Shown here piece after piece: positions 52,522-60,477 of a stretch of 64,000 nt of DNA (position 1 is the first letter of the stretch; every line of letters begins with the position of its first letter). The notes under the pieces are model-generated. The model did no database searches. It saw only the letters and a list, made by a program, of their open reading frames with translations, and had not been told where the DNA came from. The DNA is taken from assembly GCA_002841155.1 (NCBI GenBank), contig PHEH01000005.1:248001-312000 (forward strand). Direction: 5' to 3'. Position numbers and translations under genes: made by a program. Source of the DNA: Alphaproteobacteria bacterium HGW-Alphaproteobacteria-18 (GTDB lineage: Bacteria > Pseudomonadota > Alphaproteobacteria > Caulobacterales > Hyphomonadaceae).

Positions 52522-52557
52522 CGATAGGGATAAATTCCTGCAATAGGAATAAATTCC
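52518..52557 (+). promoter_or_regulatory. Promoter with paired operator before the S24 repressor gene
   Basis: TTGACG (52518-52523) overlaps the SulP stop codon and fits a -35 element. Downstream lie GGATAAATTCC (52528-52538) and GGAATAAATTCC (52546-52557), two copies of a near-palindrome GGAAT-AA-ATTCC whose centres are about 18 bp apart. A repressor binding both would cover the promoter; the obvious candidate is the product of the gene that starts 25 nt later. Confidence 0.6.
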
Positions 52558-52581
52558 ACGTTTTCAGACGGATGCATTCGG

Positions 52582-53199
52582 ATGCAGCACAAGGATATCT
52601 GGCGGGGGCTTGATCTCCTCGCGGCCCATCACGGCCTCACCGCCTCGGCGCTGGCCAAACGCGCGGGGCTCGACCCGACGAGCTTCAACCCCTCCAAACG
52701 TGAGGCCGCCGATGGACGCCCCCGCTGGCCCAGCACCGAAAGCCTTGCGCGTGTTCTCGAAGCCGTCGGCGCCGGCTTTGACGATTTTGCCGCCCTCGTC
52801 GAAGGCCGCCGGGGCGGCTCGGCCCCCCTCATCGGCTTTGCCCAGGCCGGGCAGGACGGGTTCTTTGACGATGCTGGCTTCCCGGTCGGCGCAGGCTGGG
52901 AGGAGGTGCGCTTCCCTGGTCTTGGCGCAGAGACCGTCTATGCCCTTGAAATCAGTGGCGATTCGATGGAGCCCGCCTATCGCGCTGGCGACCGGATCAT
53001 CGTCGCCCCCGGCGCGCAGGTGAAGCCCGGAGACCGCGTCGTCGCCAAAACCGTGGCTGGCGAAGTCATGGCCAAAGTGCTCGCCAGAAAGAACGCCCGC
53101 ATCATTGAACTGGCTTCCCTCAACCCCCTCTATGCCTCGAGGGAATTCAAGCCTGCCGACATATCCTGGATTGCGCGCATCCTCTGGGCAAGCCAGTAA
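52582..53199 (+). CDS. S24/LexA-like repressor-protease
   Basis: 205 aa. An N-terminal helix-turn-helix (about 5-35: LTASALAKRAGLDPTSF) is followed by an S24 peptidase domain with catalytic Ser in ISGDSMEPAYRAGD and Lys in VVAKTVAGEVMAKVL. Proteins of this layout repress genes and may self-cleave or respond to RecA. The sequence resembles phage CI-type or UmuD-like regulators, but no other phage genes are present. Two near-palindromic sites (about 25-55 nt upstream) suggest autoregulation. It lies 27 nt before a PLP decarboxylase gene, a possible regulated partner. Confidence 0.88.
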   Translation: MQHKDIWRGLDLLAAHHGLTASALAKRAGLDPTSFNPSKREAADGRPRWPSTESLARVLEAVGAGFDDFAALVEGRRGGSAPLIGFAQAGQDGFFDDAGFPVGAGWEEVRFPGLGAETVYALEISGDSMEPAYRAGDRIIVAPGAQVKPGDRVVAKTVAGEVMAKVLARKNARIIELASLNPLYASREFKPADISWIARILWASQ

Positions 53200-53226
53200 G
53201 CAGGCGAATCCAGAGGCCACCCTCCC

Positions 53227-54684
53227 ATGACCGACCAGATCCCGCCTGTCCCTTCCGAGGGGCTCGACCCCCAGGACTGGGCCGCCTTCCGCCAGACTGC
53301 GCATGACCTGCTCGACGCGGCCATCGACAAGATGACCGCCAATCGCGAGGGCCGGGTCTGGACGCCGTTCCCGGCGGAGATGAAAGCCGCCTTCAACCAG
53401 CCCCTCCCGCAGGACGGGCAGGGCGAGGCCGATATCGCCGGCCAGCTGGCCGCGCTGCTCCCCTATGGCGTCGGCAATACCCATCCCCGCTTCTTCGGCT
53501 GGGTGCATGGCTCGGGCACGCCGCAGAACCTGCTCGCCGAGATCGTCGCCAGCGCCCTCAATGCGAACGCCGGTGGGCGCGATCACGGCGCCATCTATGT
53601 CGAGCGTCAGGTGATCGCCTGGTGCCGCGAGATGTTCGGCTTCCCCGAAACCGCCAGCGGCCTCCTCGTCTCGGGCACATCGCTCGCCACCATCGTCGCG
53701 CTCAAGGCGGCCCGCGACGCCCGCCTCGACTTCCGTAGCCGGAAGGACGGCATCTGCGGGGATCGCCTCGTAGGCTATGCCTCAGCCGAAGCCCATGCCT
53801 GCAACCCGCGCGCCTTCGATGTTCTTGGCCTTGGCACCGATGCCCTCCGCCGTATCCCCGTCAACGACGCCTATGAGATGGACGTGGATGCTCTCCGAAA
53901 AGCCATCCGGGCAGACCGCGAAGCCGGCCTCACCCCCTTCCTCGTCATCGGCACGGCCGGCACCGTCAACACCGGCTCCACCGATCCGCTGGCGGAGCTT
54001 TCGGCCATCGCGAAAGAGGAAAACCTCTGGTTCCATGTCGACGGGGCCTTCGGCGCGCTTGCCCGCCTCTCACCCGCCCATGCCGAACGCTTCAGGGCCA
54101 TAGAGCTGGCCGATTCGGTCGCCTTCGATTTCCATAAATGGCTGCATGTGAACTATGATGCCGGCTGCGTGCTCGTCCGCAACGAGGCCCATCACCGCCA
54201 TGCCTTCTCGGACCGCCCGGATTATCTCAAAGGCACAGATCGCGGCATCGCGGCAGGCAATCCCTGGCCGGTGGAATACGGGCCAGAGCTTTCGCGCGGC
54301 TTCCGTGCCCTGAAGGTCTGGTCCCAGATCGCGGGCTTTGGCACGGCAAAGCTCGGAGAAGCCATCGCCCGCAACTGCGATCAGGCCGCCTATCTCTCCG
54401 ACAAGGTTGCCGCTGATCCGCGCTTTGATCTGCTCGCCCCGGCAAAGCTCAACATTTGCTGCTTCCGCTACCGCGCGGACGGGCTCGACGAAGCCACGCT
54501 CGACGCCCTCAACGAGGAAATCGTCATCCGCCTGCAGGAGAGCGGTGTGGCTGCGCCCTCCACCACAAAGCTCAAGGGCCGCACCGCCATCCGCATCAAC
54601 CTCACCAATCACCGCACGCAGCTCTCGGATATAGACCTTCTGCTCACGGAGATTGTGAAGCTGGGGGAAGAACTTACGGGCTGA
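53227..54684 (+). CDS. PLP-dependent group II amino acid decarboxylase
   Basis: 485-aa decarboxylase of the aromatic-L-amino-acid / glutamate decarboxylase group. The PLP lysine is in FDFHKWLHVNYDAG; other landmarks are THPRFFGWVHGSG near residue 85, a glycine-rich TASGLLVSGTS and the loop FLVIGTAGTVNTGSTDPL; HVDGAFGA holds the PLP aspartate. Substrate could be an aromatic amino acid, glutamate or 2,4-diaminobutyrate; it cannot be told from sequence. The ribosome-binding region is weak. Its end is followed by a short palindromic run and the convergent unknown exported protein gene. Confidence 0.9.
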   Translation: MTDQIPPVPSEGLDPQDWAAFRQTAHDLLDAAIDKMTANREGRVWTPFPAEMKAAFNQPLPQDGQGEADIAGQLAALLPYGVGNTHPRFFGWVHGSGTPQNLLAEIVASALNANAGGRDHGAIYVERQVIAWCREMFGFPETASGLLVSGTSLATIVALKAARDARLDFRSRKDGICGDRLVGYASAEAHACNPRAFDVLGLGTDALRRIPVNDAYEMDVDALRKAIRADREAGLTPFLVIGTAGTVNTGSTDPLAELSAIAKEENLWFHVDGAFGALARLSPAHAERFRAIELADSVAFDFHKWLHVNYDAGCVLVRNEAHHRHAFSDRPDYLKGTDRGIAAGNPWPVEYGPELSRGFRALKVWSQIAGFGTAKLGEAIARNCDQAAYLSDKVAADPRFDLLAPAKLNICCFRYRADGLDEATLDALNEEIVIRLQESGVAAPSTTKLKGRTAIRINLTNHRTQLSDIDLLLTEIVKLGEELTG

Positions 54685-54747
54685 GTAACACACTCCCTTC
54701 CTCCGCTTACCCCCGCGAAGGTGGGGCTCGGGAGGGAAACCCAAGTC

Positions 54748-55236
54748 CTATTCCGAAGTCTCCGGGAACTTGCCGGCACACTCTTTCAGGAGAACGATAC
54801 CGGTGCCAAGCCCGGGTTCGGGCACGGGGAAGCTCGCACTGGCCTCTCCGGCGCTAAGCGTGAAGGTGCCCGGCGTGCGGAACTGGTCAAGGATGGTGTC
54901 GAGGGCCTCATCGGGAAAGTAAAGGAATACCGCATTAGGTTGCTGCTCTGACTTGCGGATCACACCGTTGCCCGTGCGGCCACTCGCATAAGCCAGTTGG
55001 GCCTCCGCCCGGTCTGGCACTGCGGCGAACTGGCTGCCCACCACGCTTATGAAGTTCCGGTCAGTCATCATCGTGATGTTCATCATCGGCGCGGTGGTGC
55101 CATGCCAGAGCATGCACATCCATTGACCGTTATCCGTTGCGGCCGGCTTGTCGCTGACGCCCCAGCTCTGCGCTGCTGCGGGCAGGGCGGCTGCTCCTAG
55201 AGCCAGGGTCAGAAGCCCGATCTTCAGTGCACGCAT
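54748..55236 (-). CDS. Unknown exported protein
   Basis: 162 aa, not recognised. Signal peptide about 1-22 (TLALGAAALPAAAQ). The mature part is beta-rich with a YIQ-free core: MCMLWHGTTAPMMNITMMTD, NAVFLYFPDEALDTILDQFRTPGTFTLSAG, ending in a cysteine and acid residues (LKECAGKFPETSE). Periplasmic; no motif for activity. The gene lies downstream of the SDR gene with a hairpin between, so it is probably a separate unit. Weakly GC-biased third positions support a real gene. Confidence 0.65.
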   Translation of the reverse strand: MRALKIGLLTLALGAAALPAAAQSWGVSDKPAATDNGQWMCMLWHGTTAPMMNITMMTDRNFISVVGSQFAAVPDRAEAQLAYASGRTGNGVIRKSEQQPNAVFLYFPDEALDTILDQFRTPGTFTLSAGEASASFPVPEPGLGTGIVLLKECAGKFPETSE

Positions 55237-55284
55237 GACAGATCCCCTTTATCATGTCTGACGCAAAGTGTGCCTCAAACGGAA

Positions 55285-55320
55285 ACCCCCGCCCACCCCC
55301 TGAACAGGGGCGGCGGGGGT
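55285..55320 (-). terminator. Candidate terminator after the HSD10-like SDR gene
   Basis: Arms ACCCCCGCC / GGCGGGGGT with a further inner CCCC / GGGG pairing and loop TGAACA. Read on the minus strand, the stem is followed by TTTCCGTTT. It lies 61 nt after the SDR stop and 49 nt before the start of the next minus-strand gene. Confidence 0.55.
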
Positions 55321-55381
55321 CAGGCAAGGGCAGGTGCAGCGGCCTCTTGCCGGAGGCATAGAAACCACTGCGCGCAATCCT

Positions 55382-56164
55382 TCAGCGCGGCGCCATCCGG
55401 ATGCCGCCATCAAGGCGCAGGCACTGCGCGTTGAAGTAAGTGTTGCGCACCAGTTCCAGAACCAGCGAGCCATATTCTTCCGGCTTACCGAGGCGTTTGG
55501 GGAAGGGCACCGAGGAGGCGAGGCTGTTCAGCACCTTGTCAGACGCGCGCAGCATCAGAGGCGTGCCGAAAATGCCCGGCATGATGGAGTTCACGCGGAT
55601 GCCGATGTCCATCAGGTCACGCGCCATCGGCAGGACGAGGCCATTCACGCCCGCCTTGCAGGAGCCATAGACGACCTGTCCGATCTGGCCATCCTGGGCG
55701 GCCACAGAAGCCGTCAGCGTGATCACGCCGCGCTCGCCATCTTCCAGTTCCGGCAGGGTGGCCATGCCTTCGGCCGAGAGTGAGGCGATCCGGTAGGAGG
55801 CGACGAGCACGCCGCGCGCACCGAATTCATAATCCTCGGTGGTGAGGCGTTTGTAACGCGCGTTTTCCTTGTCCCAGGACAGCGTCTTGCCGCCTTTCGA
55901 CGCCATCGCGCAATGCACCGTGATGCGCTCCTGGCCATGGGCGGCGCGGGCCTTTTCAAATCCGGCAACGGCGGAGGCCTCGTCCATGATATTCACATTG
56001 CAGAAGATGCCGCCGATTTCCTTGGCGGTCGCTTCGCCGGCCTCTTCATTGATGTCGAAGATGGCAACTTTCGCGCCAGCCTTGGCCAGCGCGCGCGCCG
56101 TGGCCTGGCCGAGGCCCGAAGCGCCCCCGGTGACGATGGCGGCGGTGTCTTTGGTGATTTGCAT
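55382..56164 (-). CDS. SDR, 3-hydroxyacyl-CoA dehydrogenase (HSD10-like)
   Basis: 260-aa short-chain dehydrogenase. Cofactor motif TGGASGLGQATA, Asp after the second strand (FDINEEAG, NAD preference), and the active-site Tyr and Lys as VVYGSCKAGVNGL. FGARGVLVASYRIA, the long insertion GKTLSWDKENARYKRL and RVNSIMPGIFGTPLML resemble HSD17B10-type 3-hydroxyacyl-CoA dehydrogenases of branched-chain and fatty acid breakdown. I start at MQITKDTAA after GGGAAGGAA; the 27 codons further upstream are unsupported. A LysR gene is divergent, and a perfect inverted repeat lies between them. Confidence 0.87.
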   Translation of the reverse strand: MQITKDTAAIVTGGASGLGQATARALAKAGAKVAIFDINEEAGEATAKEIGGIFCNVNIMDEASAVAGFEKARAAHGQERITVHCAMASKGGKTLSWDKENARYKRLTTEDYEFGARGVLVASYRIASLSAEGMATLPELEDGERGVITLTASVAAQDGQIGQVVYGSCKAGVNGLVLPMARDLMDIGIRVNSIMPGIFGTPLMLRASDKVLNSLASSVPFPKRLGKPEEYGSLVLELVRNTYFNAQCLRLDGGIRMAPR

Positions 56165-56193
56165 GGTCGGTTTCCTTCCCTGAAGTCTCGTTG

Positions 56194-56211
56194 CCTGCCT
56201 GTGTAGGCAGG
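56194..56211. promoter_or_regulatory. Inverted repeat between SDR and LysR genes, candidate operator
   Basis: CCTGCCT-GTGT-AGGCAGG, perfect 7-bp arms, centred about 38 nt upstream of the SDR start codon in the 159-nt divergent gap. It could bind the LysR protein or a separate regulator; LysR sites are usually T-N11-A palindromes, which this is not. Confidence 0.45.
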
Positions 56212-56323
56212 GAAGGGCAGTTTGAAAATGTTGACGCCGCGCCAAGGCCGGGGCGGTTCAAATAGCGGGCGGAAACGTCATTCCTCTTGCCGCAGGTTCA
56301 AACTCCCGTCACAAACCCTCCCC

Positions 56324-57235
56324 ATGGATTGGGGTAAGCTCAGATCGTTTCACGCCGCCGCCGAATCCGGCAGCCTCACCCTTGCCGGTGAGCGTCTCGG
56401 CATTTCCCAATCGGCGGTCTCGCGCCAGATCGCGGCGCTGGAAGAACAGCTCGGCGTCTCGCTGTTCCAGCGCCATGCCCGCGGCCTTGTGCTGACCGAT
56501 AGCGGCCACACGCTTTATCGCTCCACGCTGGAAATGGCCTCGGCTGCCCAATCTGCCAATACGGCCCTGCGCGACCAGCAGGAAACCCCGCAAGGCGAGC
56601 TGATCGTGGCCGCGCCGGTCGCTTTCGGGTCGATCTGGATGGTGCCCCGGCTCGGCAATTTCATCCGCCGCCATCCGGATCTGCGCCTTGATCTGCGCCT
56701 CGATGACCAGTTCGAGTATGACCTGCTCAAGCTTGAAGCCGAATGCGCCGTGCGCCTCTGGCCGGCCGACAAGGCCGATCTGATCCAGCGCAAGCTCGGC
56801 ACGCTGGGGACAAATCTCTATGCTTCGCCGGAATATCTGAAGGCCCACGGCGTTCCCAAGGAGCCCCAGGACCTCGATAATCACCGGATCATTGCTTATG
56901 GTGACGAGTCCACGCCCCTGTTCGAAATGGCGTTTGCCTGCCGCGTGGGGCGTGATGACGCACCGCCGCGCCCGGCGACTCTGAAAGTGAACAATGTGTT
57001 CGCCATGCTCCGGGCGGTTGATGCCGGCCTTGGCATTGCCGATGTGCCAGACTACATGGCCGCCACCCTGCCACGCCTGGTTCGGGTGCTTCCTGAAGTA
57101 ACTGGGCCGGTTTTCGATCTTTACTTCATTTACCCCAGCGACTTGCGGCGGTCCAAACGGGTGGCTGCGTTCCGGGAATTCCTGACAGCTGAAACCGAGC
57201 CCTTGAGGCGGGTTTCTATGCGTCCTGGATCGTGA
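56324..57235 (+). CDS. LysR-family transcriptional regulator
   Basis: 303 aa. The N-terminal winged helix-turn-helix is typical: FHAAAESGSLTLAGERLGISQSAVSRQIAALEEQLG, and the C-terminal effector domain (about 90-295) has the usual two-lobed pattern. I start at MDWGKLRSF, the standard LysR N-terminus. Divergent from the HSD10-like SDR gene, the likely target, in the classical LysR arrangement. The effector is probably a metabolite of that pathway. A candidate sRNA gene lies downstream. Confidence 0.92.
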   Translation: MDWGKLRSFHAAAESGSLTLAGERLGISQSAVSRQIAALEEQLGVSLFQRHARGLVLTDSGHTLYRSTLEMASAAQSANTALRDQQETPQGELIVAAPVAFGSIWMVPRLGNFIRRHPDLRLDLRLDDQFEYDLLKLEAECAVRLWPADKADLIQRKLGTLGTNLYASPEYLKAHGVPKEPQDLDNHRIIAYGDESTPLFEMAFACRVGRDDAPPRPATLKVNNVFAMLRAVDAGLGIADVPDYMAATLPRLVRVLPEVTGPVFDLYFIYPSDLRRSKRVAAFREFLTAETEPLRRVSMRPGS

Positions 57236-57285
57236 ACTGCGCGTAACGCATGCAGAAATGCATGCTTGGGCTGCTGTGCCGCATG

Positions 57286-57433
57286 TTGCATTGCAGCGAA
57301 AATCCCCTATCTAGGCGTCATGCCAAGGGTCCTGGGCATAACCCGATCATTCCTCCGATTGGGCGTTTCCTCCCCCCTTCAGGACCCCACTTTATGCCCG
57401 GCGCGTCTTTTGATGCTGCCGGGCTTTCTTTTT
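57286..57433 (+). ncRNA. Candidate sRNA with promoter and terminator
   Basis: A promoter-like TTGCAT (57286-57291), a 16-nt spacer and TATCTA (57308-57313) predict a transcript from about 57320. It would end at a strong terminator: stem GCCCGGC/GCCGGGC extended by GCGTC/GATGC, with a TTTT loop, then TTTCTTTTT (57396-57433). In between are a hairpin whose loop shows CCTCC (stem CCCGAT 57342-57347 / ATTGGG 57358-57363), a second TCCTCCCCCC stretch (57368-57377), and GGGTCCTG pairing with CAGGACCC. GGGCATAA can alternatively pair with TTATGCCC, which overlaps the terminator stem. CCTCC loops are typical of anti-Shine-Dalgarno sRNAs. No gene follows on this strand. Confidence 0.6.
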
Positions 57434-57495
57434 CAGGCGGAATTTGAGCGCGTTGGCTGCGCATTTTCATATTTACAGAATTTACAAAACACACT

Positions 57496-59424
57496 TTACC
57501 GGAAGAAGCCGCGCGCCAGTCGCCAGATCAGGAAAATCACCAGCGCGATCGTGAAGCTCATCGAGCCGTACAGCACGAAAACCGAGAATTCGTTCCAGGG
57601 TTGATCCAGATTCCCGCCTGAAAGCTCCAGGAAGGGTGGCGCCCAGCCCAGGTTTACCGACACCTCGTCATTCCGGCTGAGATCGCGCAGCTTGTCGGCC
57701 CACATCATCGCCAGCTGGAAGAAGCCGAACACGCCCAGCGCGCCCAGCAGCAGGTTCATCGCGCTCTCATCCTTCTTGGCCAGGCGCGCCTCCCGGTCGC
57801 GGGTCTGGCTCTCCATGTTGGAGATCAGCCGTTCGATATAGTCATTGCGCCGCCCGATGCCGCGCAGCTGGGTCATCTTCTCGAACACTTCGCTCTCGGT
57901 GTCATAGCGGAAGACGTTCATGTAGCGGTCGCGGTAATAGCCGGCATAGTCGCCGGTGCGGAAGGCATAGAAGGCTTCGGCTGCGCGTTTCAGGCGCCCC
58001 TTGCCGCCAAGGCGCTCCACCTCATCAATCAGCTCGAAGGCAGAGGCCTCATATTCCCGCGTCATGAACTCGTTATGCATCGAGACGACATGGATCATGA
58101 AGGCATAGGGGCAGGTGCCGATATAGTCGTTGGCCGCTTCCAGGCTGCGGGCTTTCTCGACATAGGTGGTCAGTGCGCGGGGATTGGCGAAGCGCACGAA
58201 TTTCCGCTCGGTCGCCTGTTCCTCCGTTGCCGGATAGATCGGGTCAGTGGAGTCCAGGATCTCGGAGGGGTCCTGGTTCATGAAGTCGATGATGTTCTGG
58301 TTGAAGCCTGCCATGAACAGATATTGCAGGCAGTCCTGGCGGCGCCGGTCATCCATGCCGGGCCGGGTCTTCCGGGCCTCCTCGATCTGCGCATCGGTGA
58401 AGGCGTCATAGTCGGGCCGGTGGATCACCCAGTGCCAATAGTCCGCCCCCATCCGCACCTCGGGCACATCCACCAGGCCCTTCGGGTTCAGCCCGTCGAG
58501 CTTCTGCTGATAGGGCAGGTAGCAATCTTCCTGAACCATCAGTGTGCGGGGTGGGGGAATGCCGGTTGCGGGGTCAGGCTCGGGCAGCAGGCGGCGGAAG
58601 AAGGTCGCGTCCTCGAAGAAAAAGAGAAGCCGCGAGACCGGCATCACAAGGCCGGGAACCTCGATGAAAGGGGCCTCTGCCACAAGGGCGTCGAAAGTCG
58701 GCGCAAGGCGTGTGGTCCGGCGTTTCGTTTCGGCCTTGGGCAGATTTGCAAACAGGTCATCTGCATCAAGATCGAACGAGTCGCGAACATACTGCCAGAA
58801 GCTCTGATCGCTTCCGCGGGGGCTTTTCACACGCAGCAGGTCCAGCGGGGCAATGCCCGTGCGCTCGTCAGTTGCGCGGAAGGGGGGGCTGCCGGGCGGG
58901 CGGGGATTGGCCTCGAATTCCTTCGGTGCGGCCGCCTTCTGCAACAGGGAAAGAAAATAGAACTCGCCGGGTGTATGGTCGTAATTGTAGCGGAAGGAGA
59001 GGTGATAGCCCACCGCGCCATTGGCATGGGTATACCAGAACCGCCGTACCCGGAGGGTGCGCGTCTTGCCGAGCCCTGGCGGGGTGGCGATGAAGCGGCG
59101 CCCCTCTGTGGACCAGGCAATCTCGTCAGGCGCGGTCACCTCGATGAACTCGCCATCGCGCGGGCAGAGCGTGTCCAGCAGGAAATCATCCACAGCGCCA
59201 AGGCGTTCACGGTCGGCAATGTCGTTGAACAGGGGCTCCACCGCGTCGCGCAGCCGCTTGCTGCCGCGATAGCCAGGCTGAAAGGCACGCACCGTTTCCG
59301 GGTCCAGGCGCCGGCCGAGCGCCGCGGTAACATTCTTTTCACTGACATAAAGGGAGAGCGTGAAATAGACTGACTTGTCCTCACATTCCTCAAAGCCGTG
59401 CTGCATGCTGGCTGCCTCTGCCAT
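57496..59424 (-). CDS. Unknown large protein with C-terminal membrane helices
   Basis: 642 aa, not recognised. A long soluble N-terminal part (YFTLSLYVSEKNV, VRRFWYTHANGAVGYHLSFRY, GVQ-free core with many aromatic residues, KSPRGSDQSFWQYVRDSFD), a helical stretch with MESQTRDREARLAKKDE that may be a coiled coil, then two hydrophobic helices (LLLGALGVFGFFQLAMMW and FSVFVLYGSMSFTIALVIFLIWRLARGFF) at the end, giving a distant CorA-like topology. Start is the ATG after GGAG at 8 nt; a GTG 9 nt upstream is less likely. It follows a GNAT gene by 41 nt, so the two may form one unit. Confidence 0.6.
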   Translation of the reverse strand: MAEAASMQHGFEECEDKSVYFTLSLYVSEKNVTAALGRRLDPETVRAFQPGYRGSKRLRDAVEPLFNDIADRERLGAVDDFLLDTLCPRDGEFIEVTAPDEIAWSTEGRRFIATPPGLGKTRTLRVRRFWYTHANGAVGYHLSFRYNYDHTPGEFYFLSLLQKAAAPKEFEANPRPPGSPPFRATDERTGIAPLDLLRVKSPRGSDQSFWQYVRDSFDLDADDLFANLPKAETKRRTTRLAPTFDALVAEAPFIEVPGLVMPVSRLLFFFEDATFFRRLLPEPDPATGIPPPRTLMVQEDCYLPYQQKLDGLNPKGLVDVPEVRMGADYWHWVIHRPDYDAFTDAQIEEARKTRPGMDDRRRQDCLQYLFMAGFNQNIIDFMNQDPSEILDSTDPIYPATEEQATERKFVRFANPRALTTYVEKARSLEAANDYIGTCPYAFMIHVVSMHNEFMTREYEASAFELIDEVERLGGKGRLKRAAEAFYAFRTGDYAGYYRDRYMNVFRYDTESEVFEKMTQLRGIGRRNDYIERLISNMESQTRDREARLAKKDESAMNLLLGALGVFGFFQLAMMWADKLRDLSRNDEVSVNLGWAPPFLELSGGNLDQPWNEFSVFVLYGSMSFTIALVIFLIWRLARGFFR

Positions 59425-59465
59425 CCCGGTCACTCCGCTGATGTCTGGCGCCGGCCTCCCGCCGG

Positions 59466-60344
59466 CTAGCTTCGGTCCCGGCGCACCTGTTCGGCCGCGG
59501 TCAGTACCTCTTCAAACCCGGTCAGCGCCACGGTCTCGTTGCGCGTGCAGGCTGCTTCCAGCGCTTGCAGCTGCTCTGCTGCAACGGGTGATGACGCCGG
59601 GTCCTGGCCTTTCAGCACCGTTACTCCGAAGAAGCGGCGCATATGGCTCAGCAGGCGGCAGGCGGTCAGGTCCGCGCCGCGTGAGCCAAGCACGCCCAGA
59701 AGCAGACCATCCTCCGCATCCTGATCTTGTGACAGCGGGGGCTGGCGATAGTCGATGCCGACAAGACGCGCCCCGCGCCGCTCCCAGATTTTCAGACGGT
59801 CGACCTGGTCAAGCCCCGCATGCGCGCTGTCGAGTGCATAGTCGTCTGCGCTCATCTTCACCGGGTTGTTCATCTCGATGAAAATCAGGGGGGCGGGCAC
59901 ATCGCCCTCCGGCCAGGCGAAGGCCTCGCGCGCTTCCTCGCGCACCAGATGCATCAGCATGCCGAATAGGCCCCGCCGCCGCTGCGTGGCATCGACGAAG
60001 ATATAAGAGAGCGAAATGGTGGGGTCGGTGCCATCGCCCGCAAAGGCAATGAAGTTTGCCGCGCCGAGCACCGGCCCGTTCGCGCCCTCCGTCAGCAGGA
60101 TCGCCATCTCCCGGTAAGGTCCGTAGAGCGCGGCGAGGCGCTCATACGCCTCCCCTTCATTCAATGCCAGGCAGGCCCGGAAACCGTCCAGGTCTTCCTT
60201 CTCATCGGGCAGGATGAAGGCATCGTCATAGGCGCTGTAGAAGCGCAGCAGATACGGGTCATCAGCGCGTGTAATGTAATGGGCGATTACGCCGCCCTCC
60301 AGGGCGTCGCTGCGCTCACGTCCAGATAATGCAGTCACTGTCAT
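59466..60344 (-). CDS. GNAT-family acetyltransferase-like protein
   Basis: 292 aa. The acetyl-CoA-binding loop is visible as VDATQRRRGLFGML (motif A, Q/R-x-x-G-x), preceded by the strand SLSYIFVDA; the protein is longer than a single GNAT domain (about 150 aa), with an extra C-terminal half of unknown fold. The start ATG lies 9 nt inside a longer frame that begins with TTG. Upstream of the unknown membrane protein gene by 41 nt. Substrate unknown: could be a small molecule, a protein or an amino sugar. Confidence 0.7.
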   Translation of the reverse strand: MTVTALSGRERSDALEGGVIAHYITRADDPYLLRFYSAYDDAFILPDEKEDLDGFRACLALNEGEAYERLAALYGPYREMAILLTEGANGPVLGAANFIAFAGDGTDPTISLSYIFVDATQRRRGLFGMLMHLVREEAREAFAWPEGDVPAPLIFIEMNNPVKMSADDYALDSAHAGLDQVDRLKIWERRGARLVGIDYRQPPLSQDQDAEDGLLLGVLGSRGADLTACRLLSHMRRFFGVTVLKGQDPASSPVAAEQLQALEAACTRNETVALTGFEEVLTAAEQVRRDRS

Positions 60345-60477
60345 GCCATCCAACTGGTCGCATGCTGGCCATTTCTGTCAACGGGATTCTGATATGCCGC
60401 AACGCTGGGGCAGGGCTCGACCCCTTTGACAGGATGGGGAATGCTGCCAGCAAGGAAAAAACTGCGGAGGAGCCCCC

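Noticed and set aside
52582..53199. Prophage marker (S24 repressor)
   Set aside because: No integrase, structural or lysis genes occur in the neighbourhood; it reads as a stand-alone regulator.
57236..57495. A riboswitch for a downstream gene
   Set aside because: The terminator is followed only by the end of a minus-strand gene, so there is no gene for it to control; a free sRNA fits better.
59100..59180. P-loop-like GLGKTR in the unknown 642-aa protein
   Set aside because: Lacks the full GxxxxGK[ST] pattern and a following Walker B; a chance match.
58075..59373. A 432-codon frame antisense to the unknown 642-aa protein
   Set aside because: The minus-strand gene has a ribosome-binding site and membrane helices; the plus frame is repetitive Gly/His-rich shadow sequence.
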